A DNA stretch of 64,000 bases from Fluctibacter corallii (GTDB lineage: Bacteria > Pseudomonadota > Gammaproteobacteria > Enterobacterales > Alteromonadaceae). The translations under genes and the position numbers were made by a program. Shown one piece after another: positions 31,828-39,843 of this stretch. The notes under the pieces were generated by a model that was not told where the DNA came from, made no database searches, and saw only the letters and a list, made by a program, of their open reading frames with translations. The DNA lies in the NCBI RefSeq assembly GCF_025751585.1, contig NZ_JAOWKX010000001.1, forward strand, positions 682,259-746,258, given 5' to 3'. Position 1 is the stretch's first letter. The number at the start of each line of letters is the position of its first letter.

Positions 31828-32184
31828 ATGAATCAGCCTATCGAAAATATTCACCGCTTATCTCCAGACGAACGACTTAACTTCCTGATCAAAGAAGTTA
31901 AGGCGCAACAAAAAGTGTGGATTCTGACTGACGAACATGGTTGCGTCATGCTTAATACCGACGATGAAGACTGTGTACCTGTTTGGCCGTCTGAACATTT
32001 TGCTAAAACTTGGGCCACGGGTGAGTGGGAAGGATGCACACCGATGGGCATTGAGCTGAACACGTGGTTCGAAAGGTGGACCAGCGGTCTAGCTGAAGAC
32101 GAAGTCATGATTGCTGCATTCCCTGGCGAAGATGAAGAAGGGATTATCTTATTCCCTGATGAATTTGAAGACGAAGTAAAATAA
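31828..32184 (+). CDS. DUF2750 small acidic protein
   Basis: The 118-residue cytoplasmic protein matches DUF2750. Visible blocks are IENIHRLSPDERLNFLIKEVKAQQKVWILTDEHGCVML, VWPSEHFAKTWATGEWEGC and LDEDEV-like FPGEDEEGIILFPDEFEDE, which is very acidic at the end. No function is known. I chose the ATG at 31828 because GAGAA lies just upstream; an in-frame ATG at 31810 is possible. A long perfect hairpin ends the gene, so it is probably monocistronic. Confidence 0.78.
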   Translation: MNQPIENIHRLSPDERLNFLIKEVKAQQKVWILTDEHGCVMLNTDDEDCVPVWPSEHFAKTWATGEWEGCTPMGIELNTWFERWTSGLAEDEVMIAAFPGEDEEGIILFPDEFEDEVK

Positions 32185-32194
32185 TATTTCACAT

Positions 32195-32228
32195 GAAGCT
32201 GACATAACAACCTTATGTCAGCTTCCTT
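32195..32228 (+). terminator. Strong terminator after the DUF2750 gene
   Basis: A 13-base perfect stem, GAAGCTGACATAA (32195-32207) with its complement at 32213-32225, encloses a five-base loop and is followed by CTTT. It is one of the strongest hairpins in the window. Confidence 0.8.
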
Positions 32229-32589
32229 TAATATCAATGCGTTGCATTGCGTTTCCCCTCAACTATTTATCCCCACAGCTCACAATCACTCTATGCTTTA
32301 ACTAACATAGCTAAAAACTCTGGTCATTTTTTAAACTTATATGACAGTATCAAAGTTAGTATTAACCCTCTGTTTTTACTAGAATTTTATTTTTTACCGA
32401 CTATTCCTATATACTAGGTTATGAATAGCGACCTATTTTTTTCTCTTCACAACTGTTGAAAAACACTCTATTGTAAATTTGAGGTTAATAAATTAACCCG
32501 CATACATTTCCGCTGTAGTCCCGAACCAAGCAGTGCGTGAGAACGGATATGTAAAAACATAATTACATATTGAAGAAAGGAAAATCGAC
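32229..32589 (+). promoter_or_regulatory. Long leader of the M43 protease gene with two palindromes
   Basis: This AT-rich 360-base gap has no gene. It holds a perfect palindrome GGTTAAT-AA-ATTAACC (32483-32498). Closer to the start is an inverted repeat with eight-base arms, ATATGTAA (32547-32554) and TTACATAT (32563-32570), just before the GAAGAAAGG ribosome site. Both could be operators; the second could also be a leader hairpin covering the site. No regulator is assigned. Confidence 0.4.
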
Positions 32590-33492
32590 ATGGCGTTTAA
32601 TTATAAAAAAATCGCTATTTGCACAATGGCTTTGTTATTCTCAACCTCGGCTTTGAGTAACGATCATCAACATAAACTTACAGACCTAAAGAACTCCAGA
32701 GACAGAGTGTGCGGCACTGAACACCCAAGTCCAGCTGAAGCGGCACTCAAAGAACAGCACTTTGACACACTACGAATTAAATCAGGTAAAAGTGCAGACT
32801 TCCAAACAATGCGAGCCGCAGGCTCAGTGACTGTTGACGTCTATTTTCACGTTATCACTGACAACAGCGGCACTGGCATGTTGTCAAATGGCGATATTAA
32901 TGCACAAATGGCGGTGCTAAATGAAGCCTATGCAGACACCCCATTTACATTTAACTTGAAATCTGTTGACTATACGCAGAATAGCTCATGGTTTAACGCA
33001 GGTTATGGCTCTTCGGCAGAAACACAGATGAAATCGGCATTACGCCAAGGTGATGCGTCAGACCTAAACTTCTATACCACCAACGCAGGGGGCGATTTAC
33101 TAGGATGGGCAACCTTCCCCACCGACTACGCGTCAAACCCTATGGATGATGGCGTTATTGTGCTTTATTCCTCGTTGCCAAACGGCAGTGCAGCACCTTA
33201 CAACGAAGGCGACACTGGCACGCATGAAGTAGGTCATTGGCTAGGCCTTTACCATACATTCCAAGGTGGATGTAACGGCAATGGTGATTATGTCAGTGAC
33301 ACACCAGCCGAGAGAAGCTCGGCATCAGGCTGCCCAATTGGTCGTGACACATGCCGACGCGGTAAAAATGCAGATGGCGTTGACCCAATCCATAACTTTA
33401 TGGATTACACCTACGACGCATGCATGTATGAATTTACACCTGGTCAAGCAAGCCGCGCAGACCAGCTAAGCTCGGTGTATCGTAACTTGTAA
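32590..33492 (+). CDS. Secreted M43-type zinc metalloprotease
   Basis: The 300-residue protein has a signal peptide ([16 protein letters not shown]) and a pappalysin/cytophagalysin-like M43 catalytic domain. The zinc motif is [16 protein letters not shown], with His212, Glu213, His216 and His222. Cysteines in GGCNGNG, SGCPIG and DTCRRG probably form disulfides. The Met-turn is [18 protein letters not shown]. About 60 residues follow the signal peptide before the domain; they could be a short propeptide. It is secreted or periplasmic, with no sorting domain. The long promoter region suggests regulation by nutrient or quorum signals, which is inference. Confidence 0.9.
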   Translation: MAFNYKKIAICTMALLFSTSALSNDHQHKLTDLKNSRDRVCGTEHPSPAEAALKEQHFDTLRIKSGKSADFQTMRAAGSVTVDVYFHVITDNSGTGMLSNGDINAQMAVLNEAYADTPFTFNLKSVDYTQNSSWFNAGYGSSAETQMKSALRQGDASDLNFYTTNAGGDLLGWATFPTDYASNPMDDGVIVLYSSLPNGSAAPYNEGDTGTHEVGHWLGLYHTFQGGCNGNGDYVSDTPAERSSASGCPIGRDTCRRGKNADGVDPIHNFMDYTYDACMYEFTPGQASRADQLSSVYRNL

Positions 33493-33520
33493 ACACGGAC
33501 GTCTACGTTAGACTACCTTC

Positions 33521-33561
33521 AAAATAAAAGCGATGCCGTTACACGCATCGCTTTTATTTTT
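33521..33561. terminator. Bidirectional terminator between M43 protease and htpX
   Basis: AAAAGCGATGC (33526-33536) pairs with GCATCGCTTTT (33545-33555) and the stem extends through the flanking A and T runs. It lies between two convergent genes and can serve both. Confidence 0.85.
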
Positions 33562-33582
33562 GCTCACGCTCTTGTCGAGCAA

Positions 33583-34458
33583 TCAATCTTCCCCTCTTAA
33601 CGCAGCAATACGCTTTTCCAGAGGTGGATGACTAGAAAACAACGCGTGAATTTTGCCTGCGCTAATCGCAAACGCTGCCATTTCGTCTGGCATCTGTGGC
33701 GCATTTTGATGTTGTTGCAAACGCGACAGCGCCGCTGCCATATTTTGCTTCCCAGCTAGAGCCGCACCACCAGCATCAGCGCGATATTCTCGGTAGCGCG
33801 AGAACCACATAACAATCATCATCGCCAATACACCTAAAATAAGCTCAGCAACAATAGAGACAATCCAAAACGCGGGACCATGTCCACGCTCGACCTTGAA
33901 AACCACCCTATCAACCACGTGCCCAATAACGCGAGACAAAAACACCACAAAGGTGTTCATCACACCTTGAAGCAGCGTCATTGTTACCATGTCACCGTTA
34001 GCCACATGGCTAACCTCATGAGCAAGTACAGCTTCCACTTCATTTTCGCGCATACTCTCAAGTAACCCCGTGCTCACGGCCACTAATGCATCATTTTTAT
34101 TCCAACCAGTAGCAAAGGCATTTGGAGATGGATGCTGGAATATTCCAACTTCAGGCATGCCGATACCCGCCTGCGTTGCTTGGCGTTTGACGGTATCGAC
34201 CAGCCACTTTTCTGTCGCATTAGTGGGCGACTGAATAACATGCACATTCATGGTTCTCTTTGCCATAAATTTAGACAGAAACAATGAGATCATTGCCCCA
34301 CTAAAACCAATCACAGCAGAGTAAACAAGTAATGCCTGTAAGTTTAGATCCACACCATTTTCAGCTAATAGTCCCTGAATTCCGAATAAGCTAAAGGTAA
34401 TACTTAACAAGGCCATAATGGCAATATTAGTACCAATAAACAGCGCAATTCGCATCAT
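33583..34458 (-). CDS. htpX: Membrane protease HtpX
   Basis: The 291-residue inner-membrane M48 metalloprotease degrades misfolded membrane proteins. Two N-terminal membrane segments (about 3-28 and 40-63) precede the cytoplasmic catalytic domain, and two more lie at about 160-215. The zinc motif is HEVSH (His147, Glu148, His151) in VLAHEVSHVANGD, and the third ligand is a Glu in YREYRADAGGA. Other family matches are GWNKNDALVAVSTGLL and FSSHPPLEKRIAAL. GGGAG lies ten bases before the ATG at 34458. Length is the E. coli value plus or minus two. In other gammaproteobacteria the gene is induced by envelope stress; no Cpx box was searched here. Confidence 0.96.
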   Translation of the reverse strand: MMRIALFIGTNIAIMALLSITFSLFGIQGLLAENGVDLNLQALLVYSAVIGFSGAMISLFLSKFMAKRTMNVHVIQSPTNATEKWLVDTVKRQATQAGIGMPEVGIFQHPSPNAFATGWNKNDALVAVSTGLLESMRENEVEAVLAHEVSHVANGDMVTMTLLQGVMNTFVVFLSRVIGHVVDRVVFKVERGHGPAFWIVSIVAELILGVLAMMIVMWFSRYREYRADAGGAALAGKQNMAAALSRLQQHQNAPQMPDEMAAFAISAGKIHALFSSHPPLEKRIAALRGED

Positions 34459-34593
34459 AGGTGCATTTCTCCCAATAAAGATTTAAGCATGTAGAAAATG
34501 GGGGCAATAGTATATCTAGACAAGTACAGCGTAAGACTATTTAAACGTAAGTTCTGTATATTATGTCGCAAAACCTTCAAATTTATAGGAGCT

Positions 34594-34986
34594 TCAGTTG
34601 CTACCTTCGAGGCCTTGGTTTAGCCAACTCATGGCTGCTTTAATATCCTCAAAAAACGCCACTTCGCCTGAAATGAACCAGCCGCCCACTTTAGCAATAC
34701 TGGATTGCCATTGCTTATGCCCGTAAATGGCGACTTTCTTAAACTCACTGCCGTGCTTAAGGATCATTTTAAAATCGTCCCACGCTGCGCGAAGCTCCCA
34801 CCCTTCAAGTTCAGACGCATCAATTAACGCAAGTATCTCAGCATTTTTAACTCCTTTGAGGGCGCTGTCTATCATCGGCGTAATAGTTTGATAGTCTTCG
34901 TGAGTCAGCTTTCCAGTCACTTTTAAGGTCATATAGAACGTATTGCCAATACGTTCTATTCCAATTGATATGCCGTGTTTTTGCAT
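34594..34986 (-). CDS. SpoIIAA-like STAS protein
   Basis: The 130-residue protein matches the SpoIIAA-like family of the STAS superfamily. The start is IGIERIGNTFYMTLKVTGKLTHEDYQTI; the central strand is EILALIDASELEGWELRAAWDDFK and the end KVAIYGHKQWQSSIAK. No phosphorylatable Ser is obvious. Members are of unknown function and may bind lipids or nucleotides. It lies 12 bases after the chemoreceptor gene on the same strand, so cotranscription is likely. Confidence 0.78.
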   Translation of the reverse strand: MQKHGISIGIERIGNTFYMTLKVTGKLTHEDYQTITPMIDSALKGVKNAEILALIDASELEGWELRAAWDDFKMILKHGSEFKKVAIYGHKQWQSSIAKVGGWFISGEVAFFEDIKAAMSWLNQGLEGSN

Positions 34987-34998
34987 CTGAGCTTTACT

Positions 34999-36921
34999 CT
35001 ATTCCAGTGTAAACTGTTGCAAGGTTTTCGACAGCGTATTTACGTGCAACTTGAGGTCGTCACATAACGCTTCGCACTGTTTAATGTTATGGCTGGTACT
35101 GTGGGCAAAATCTGAAATCTCAGTAATATTCTTGTTGATCTCTTCGGTTACCGTACTTTGCTCTTCGGTAGCGGCCGCAACAGAGATATTCGTGTTAGAA
35201 ATATAGCTTATCTTCTCTGCCATTTTAGAAATGGTTTGACCGGTGATTTCAGCATTCGATACGCTCGACGCTGTTAATGCGCTGCCAGATTGAATCGCAT
35301 TTACCGTCGTTTTAGCGCTATTATCAAGCTTCGAAATCATTTCATTAATTTCTTCTGTTGATTGGGCTGTGCGCTGCGCTAATGTTCTCACTTCATCAGC
35401 AACCACTGCAAATCCACGTCCCATTTCTCCTGCTCGGGCTGCCTCTATCGCGGCATTGAGTGCCAGCAAGTTGGTTTGCTCCGAGATACCTTTAATCACA
35501 TCCAGTACCGAGCTGATTGATTGAATCTCACTCGCTAGCGTTTCAACCGATTCCACAGAGCTGTCCATTGCAGACTTTAAATGACCAATGTCTTTTACGG
35601 TGCTATTCACCACTTTCAAACCCGTTGCAGATTCGCTCTCGGCTTCTTGTGACAATGCTGCCGCATCACTGGCATTTTTAGCAATTTCTTGTACTGTTGC
35701 CCCCATCTCATTCACCGCCGTCGCGACCATTTCTGTGCCTTGTTGCTGTTGTGAGGTCTTCTGAGCCGCGTCTCCCATCAATTGGTTAACGGTATTGGTG
35801 GCATCATCTATCTGTCGAGATGCATCTCGAATTTCAAGACAAATTCGCTGAAGTTTAGCGATAAACAAATTAACGTTTTCAGCCAGTTCGCCAATTTCCT
35901 GCTGCCCTGAAATAGGTAAACGTGCAGTGAGATCACCGCCTCTTTGACTAATGTCATAAATCGCTTTAGATACACGACGAATAGGATCAACAATCTGTTT
36001 TGACAACACTGCCACCACGGCAATAAAGATGGCAGCAATCAAAATGATGATCACCAAATTGCTAATAAGGGTTTGATTCAAGTCTTTGTATAATTCTGCT
36101 TTACTCAGCTCAGCAACCAAGTACCAATCTAGACTCTTTAATCTAAGGGATGCGACGATAAAGCCCTCGCCTTCGCGTTCAAATTCGTCAATTTTAATGA
36201 CATTACTTTGAATCAAAGTACGACCAATATCATCCGATCCTACCAGGCTCGATAACATCGCACCAACGGCTTCCTTATCTTTATGGAGCATGACCTTGCC
36301 TTCTTTATTTACCAAATATACATGGCCTTTTTCACCAATGCGAAAGCCTCGAATTAGCTCTGTCATGCCCGCCAGCGAACGGCCAATCCCTCCAACTGCT
36401 ACCGGTTTGTCATTCATTTTAACCGTGTAGTTAATAAAGACAGCAGCTTGTCCTGTAGACTGATCAACATCAACACTCAGCCCATAAGGCACTCCTGAAT
36501 TGAGGAAGTTGTAAAACCATTGGTCACGCTCAGCTGAGGGAGACAATTTTTTTAAAACGCCATCCACGTTGTAATAGTTGTTACTTACAGACGATACAAT
36601 AAACGCCGTAATCGCATTGTTTTCCTTTTTAATTTTAGATAAATAGCGAGTTACGCTGTTTAATCTATCTTGCGGTTCACCTTCTTCCACCCAGTCAAGA
36701 ATATAGGTATTTTCTGCAATGGATTTAGAAATGATCAGCGATTCTTGCAGTTCAAGTTCAATGGCATTCCGGAGTCGTTCAAGTGTTGACGGCAACTCTC
36801 GGTCGATGAGTCGCCCGTCAATCAAGGAACGCAAACTAAAGGTAAAGTACAAGGTACTTATAAACAGCGGAATAAGAATGGCCGCGGTCATGCTGATAAT
36901 TAATAGTGTGCGTAACTTCAT
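34999..36921 (-). CDS. Methyl-accepting chemotaxis protein with Cache sensor
   Basis: The 640-residue transmembrane chemoreceptor has a first membrane segment (about 7-27) and a periplasmic double-Cache-like sensor (about 35-280, with [33 protein letters not shown]). A second membrane segment (about 285-308), HAMP (310-365) and a signalling domain follow. The hairpin tip that binds CheA and CheW is [40 protein letters not shown]. No C-terminal pentapeptide for CheR binding is present. The Tsx/OmpK-like porin gene lies 43 bases upstream on the same strand and the STAS gene follows, so it may sense a solute that crosses that porin. Confidence 0.93.
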   Translation of the reverse strand: MKLRTLLIISMTAAILIPLFISTLYFTFSLRSLIDGRLIDRELPSTLERLRNAIELELQESLIISKSIAENTYILDWVEEGEPQDRLNSVTRYLSKIKKENNAITAFIVSSVSNNYYNVDGVLKKLSPSAERDQWFYNFLNSGVPYGLSVDVDQSTGQAAVFINYTVKMNDKPVAVGGIGRSLAGMTELIRGFRIGEKGHVYLVNKEGKVMLHKDKEAVGAMLSSLVGSDDIGRTLIQSNVIKIDEFEREGEGFIVASLRLKSLDWYLVAELSKAELYKDLNQTLISNLVIIILIAAIFIAVVAVLSKQIVDPIRRVSKAIYDISQRGGDLTARLPISGQQEIGELAENVNLFIAKLQRICLEIRDASRQIDDATNTVNQLMGDAAQKTSQQQQGTEMVATAVNEMGATVQEIAKNASDAAALSQEAESESATGLKVVNSTVKDIGHLKSAMDSSVESVETLASEIQSISSVLDVIKGISEQTNLLALNAAIEAARAGEMGRGFAVVADEVRTLAQRTAQSTEEINEMISKLDNSAKTTVNAIQSGSALTASSVSNAEITGQTISKMAEKISYISNTNISVAAATEEQSTVTEEINKNITEISDFAHSTSHNIKQCEALCDDLKLHVNTLSKTLQQFTLE

Positions 36922-36964
36922 CCTGAAAACTCCTAAAATAATAAACGTTGGTTAGTCGAAGCGA

Positions 36965-37765
36965 CTAAAGGCGCCAAACTAACAACAGCTGCACTGCACT
37001 TTCATCAGTAGAGTCATCTCCTAACTTATTTCGCCAATACTGATATTCAATCCCCGCATAAATCGTATCTTTGCGATCAAAAATCGCGTGGCCTATATCC
37101 CATCTAAACTGTGGCTGGGCAAGTATCCAGTGGCTAACTTTTCCACCGAATTCATTGTCACGACTTCCAATGTATTCAGCGTGTCCTGTGATACTGAAAT
37201 GTTGGCTTCCCACCGTAAATGGGTAATCCCAGTTAACATCAAACATGTAGCTATTATCTTCTGTCGGCGCTCCCCCTCTGGTAACACCGTCGCTGTCATC
37301 AAAATAGGCCGTGACATCCAAATTTAAAAATGCAAAGCCCGGCGCATCCATCGAAAACCGCACGCCAGGAAGATATTTTTTCACCTTTGCATCACCCGAA
37401 AAGTTGCCCCCCATTAACAGGCCGATATCGCGTACGGGGCCAAATCCAACGTTATTTCCCGTCATTTTTGACAGGCTGAAATTCAAGTACACTTCGGCGT
37501 AAAAATCGGTGTCATTGAATCCATCTTCTTCATCATCGTCTATATAATCTACAAAAAAGAAATTGTCACCGTAATCCCATCCACTGGCATGTTGCAATGT
37601 AATCACCGTCGTATCCGCATCGGTCACACCATTTTGAGCAAAAATCGGCACATCTAATGTTCCGCGCTGATAATGCACTTCCGTTGTACTCCAGTTAGCA
37701 GCCATTAAAGAAAAAGAAGAAAACATTGCACCAATACAAACAGGTATTGTGAATAGTCGAATCAT
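36965..37765 (-). CDS. Nucleoside-specific channel-forming protein, Tsx/OmpK family
   Basis: The 266-residue outer-membrane beta-barrel has a signal peptide (LFTIPVCIGAMFSSFSLMAA). The family blocks are WSTTEVHYQRGTLDVP, VITLQHASGWDYGDNFFFVDY and DFYAEVYLNFSLSKMTG, and the barrel ends with VQLLLVWRL, a typical C-terminal aromatic/Leu strand. Tsx-type proteins admit nucleosides and deoxynucleosides. The ATG at 37765 has GGAG five bases before it; an upstream start at 37834 lacks support. It is followed by the chemoreceptor on the same strand. It begins about 200 bases downstream of the candidate Csr RNA, itself on the same strand. Confidence 0.85.
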   Translation of the reverse strand: MIRLFTIPVCIGAMFSSFSLMAANWSTTEVHYQRGTLDVPIFAQNGVTDADTTVITLQHASGWDYGDNFFFVDYIDDDEEDGFNDTDFYAEVYLNFSLSKMTGNNVGFGPVRDIGLLMGGNFSGDAKVKKYLPGVRFSMDAPGFAFLNLDVTAYFDDSDGVTRGGAPTEDNSYMFDVNWDYPFTVGSQHFSITGHAEYIGSRDNEFGGKVSHWILAQPQFRWDIGHAIFDRKDTIYAGIEYQYWRNKLGDDSTDESAVQLLLVWRL

Positions 37766-37975
37766 TATTGCTCCAGCGTGTTGTGTGTGAGGTAGTGTGT
37801 ATTGTTTTGTAACGCTAATTTGGCTTGTACCCATCTAGCATTAACTAAAAACTAAATATAGTTGATAAACAACGTGTTACCAGAACTTTTAAAAGAAAAA
37901 AGAAGATTATTGAAAAAGGCACTAAGAGAAGCGCTTGTAGTCGATATGGTCTATTACAAAGCACCTTGCATTAAA

Positions 37976-38175
37976 TAAAAAAAGACCGAAATCAGCATAC
38001 TCCATGGCGTTGGTTATTTACGTCCTGAATAACCTGTCGTTCCATCTCTGTCTTCCTGACAGTCATATCATCCCGATATGGTGTCACTGATATCCCTTGG
38101 AAAAAAATACTGCTCACGCAGTCCATTGCATATCAGTCACGTTCGCCCTTATCCTGTCGCATACTGTTTCGGCTC
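37976..38175 (-). ncRNA. Candidate CsrB/RsmZ-type CsrA-sequestering RNA
   Basis: On the minus strand this 200-base intergenic stretch contains eight GGA motifs: at 38152-38155, 38122-38125, 38093-38097, 38071-38074, 38054-38057, 38041-38044, 38023-38026 and 38001-38004. Three sit in hairpin loops: CATATC/GATATG around GGGAT (38064-38080), CTGTC/GACAG around AGGAA (within 38048-38062) and GGTTATT/AATAACC around CAGGACGTA (38012-38034). A further stem ACTGATAT/ATATCAGT pairs 38130-38137 with 38086-38093. The ends pair through 14 base pairs (38159-38172 with 37986-38000, one bulge, two G-U) just before seven T (37977-37983). CsrB-type RNAs titrate the regulator CsrA with such loops. Confidence 0.65.
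38101..38122 (-). terminator. Internal terminator-like hairpin in the candidate RNA
   Basis: On the minus strand ACTGC and GCAGT (38109-38113 and 38118-38122) form a five-base stem around a four-base loop, followed by A and seven T (38101-38107). It could yield a short transcript of about 75 bases or be read through to the full structure that ends near 37977. Confidence 0.4.
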
Positions 38176-38247
38176 ACATACAAACATGGTCGCTAAACAT
38201 AGTCACATTGTTACATGTGCGATTATGTAGTGAGGCGACGCAGAAAC

Positions 38248-38256
38248 ATCTCTCAC
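38248..38256 (-). promoter_or_regulatory. GacA/UvrY-type half-site upstream of the candidate RNA
   Basis: GTGAGAGAT (minus strand) lies about 75-85 bases before the predicted 5' end. It resembles the left half of the upstream box bound by the response regulators GacA and UvrY (TGTAAG, six bases, CTTACA in its general form). The right half is poorly matched, so the assignment is weak. Confidence 0.25.
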
Positions 38257-38398
38257 TAAAAATAAATAAAATTCGAAATAAAAAGCACAAAATTATTTTT
38301 ATGCTTTAAAAACAAAATCTTACGCCAAACAAAAGTATGAAATTTAAACGTAATGTGAAACCACTTTTTGAAATGAGACGCCCTAACTAAACGGAGCT

Positions 38399-38971
38399 TT
38401 AATCTGGTGAGGTTGCCAATACCTCAGATCTTTCACTATTGGCTGACATAAAACGAACCAACGCAGGATGCTGGGTGTAATCGTAAAGATTTCGAAAACG
38501 CATCCAATCTACCAATGCGTACAGAGAAATCGCAGGATAATTCCACTCATCAAAGTCACCGTTATCGATTTGCTCACATATTTGTGCAAACGAGGTCGCA
38601 AACCGCTCTCGCTGAATATTGAAATACATAGCATCTTGCGAGGTATCAATGTTAGACAGCGATAGAATGAACATATTTACCCCCGCATCGTTAAGCGAAT
38701 CTAATACGGTTAATTGATTTTCTTGATACCAATTCAAGATGGGATAATTCAACTTTTCGGTGAGGTAACGAAAAATCACCCGCGAGTCTAAAATCATGTC
38801 TCCGTCGTCCTCAAGCATGGGAATCTTTAAAGTTGGATTCTTTTGCTTTAATAACTCACGGTCTGCATCTTCAAAAATCTTCATGTTAACGAATTCGTGT
38901 TCAACGTTATGTAACCACATTCTGAGACGGCGTACGTAAGGAGAAGTGGTTGATCCGTAGAGTGTAAACAT
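38399..38971 (-). CDS. Glutathione S-transferase family protein
   Basis: The 190-residue protein has a thioredoxin-like N-terminal domain (about 1-75, FTLYGSTTSPYVRRLRMWLHN). It includes Ser and the CxxC-like region changed to TTSPYVR, the cis-Pro in NPTLKIPMLEDDGDMILDSRVI, and a helical C-terminal domain. The Ser/Thr at the active position and the ESxA-like DSRVIFRYL fit the family. No catalytic Cys is evident. The substrate is unknown. The gene is the last of a minus-strand run that starts at the RND adaptor, but a gap of 117 bases to the binding-type protein makes cotranscription uncertain. Confidence 0.82.
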   Translation of the reverse strand: MFTLYGSTTSPYVRRLRMWLHNVEHEFVNMKIFEDADRELLKQKNPTLKIPMLEDDGDMILDSRVIFRYLTEKLNYPILNWYQENQLTVLDSLNDAGVNMFILSLSNIDTSQDAMYFNIQRERFATSFAQICEQIDNGDFDEWNYPAISLYALVDWMRFRNLYDYTQHPALVRFMSANSERSEVLATSPD

Positions 38972-39088
38972 GGTTAGCCTCCTGCACTCAAATTGAAAAA
39001 TCTAACACCTTCCTCTCAGTTAATAAGAAAGGAATGTGTGTCAGCATAGCAAAATGCATGCGTGCTGTGAGTGATTTGTAAGGATAAT

Positions 39089-39841
39089 TTATGGCGCAAT
39101 TAAATCTGTGCGTGATTGAGGATAAGACTGTGCAGGTGCAGGAATAGCGTATTGTAAACGCAATGCATGCAAAACCCCTTCGGTTTCTAAGGCGTTAAGT
39201 GTTTGAGTCAGCGCAGGTACTAAATGCGCGAAGCGCTCGTTGACATAGTGAAAATCAGGGTACACTGCAAGGGTTCGTCTCACCCAGTGTTTACCATAGC
39301 CAGCTAGATCGTCTGGGATCAGCGGTTCAGACATGACTGCCGCTTGCACTTTTTGCTCTTTCAATAGATTTAAAGCCTGCTGAAAATGCGTAACTTCAAG
39401 CACATTCGCAGATAACGCTGTATGGGCTCGAAATACAGTAAACCCTTCAAAGCCACGTGCGACGGCTAGATCCGCTAACTCACTGACATGGCATTCGCCA
39501 CACAAGCGTGTATCTGCCAGTATCACCAATTTGAAATCAAATAAAACAAAAGGTACTTTCACCAGCCCTTCATATTTATCTGCAACGTGGGCAATACGAG
39601 CGCGCAAGCCATCTAGCCGCCCTTTATCTGCCTCAATAAAACTGCGTGCCAGCGGTACATGCCGATACACAACTTCATAGCCAATGCGCTGATAAGCTCG
39701 CTCTAGTACCGCTTGAACAAAGCGTGCCTCTGGTGAATCTCCCGGCCCTTCTAGCTCAATAACGCGCGCATGAGACAGAAAAGGTACAAAACATATCAAC
39801 AATAAAACGACGATGCGCCTTAACTGCGACGCTAAAATCAT
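39089..39841 (-). CDS. Periplasmic solute-binding-type protein in RND operon
   Basis: The 250-residue protein has a signal peptide (RIVVLLLICFVPFLSHA) and a family 3 solute-binding-like fold. Visible features are an N-terminal domain ARVIELEGPGDSPEARFVQAVLERAYQRIGYEVVYRHVPL and a hinge region FRAHTALSANVLEVTHFQQALNLL. Two cysteines occur in CGECHVSEL and may form a disulfide or bind metal. The start lies two bases after the permease stop, so it is cotranscribed with the efflux genes. Whether it feeds the pump, senses a solute or only uses the fold is unknown. Confidence 0.75.
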   Translation of the reverse strand: MILASQLRRIVVLLLICFVPFLSHARVIELEGPGDSPEARFVQAVLERAYQRIGYEVVYRHVPLARSFIEADKGRLDGLRARIAHVADKYEGLVKVPFVLFDFKLVILADTRLCGECHVSELADLAVARGFEGFTVFRAHTALSANVLEVTHFQQALNLLKEQKVQAAVMSEPLIPDDLAGYGKHWVRRTLAVYPDFHYVNERFAHLVPALTQTLNALETEGVLHALRLQYAIPAPAQSYPQSRTDLIAP

Positions 39842-39843
39842 GC

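Noticed and set aside
38097..38309. A 70-residue plus-strand frame across the candidate Csr RNA
   Set aside because: No ribosome site, odd composition, and it is antisense to the structured RNA.
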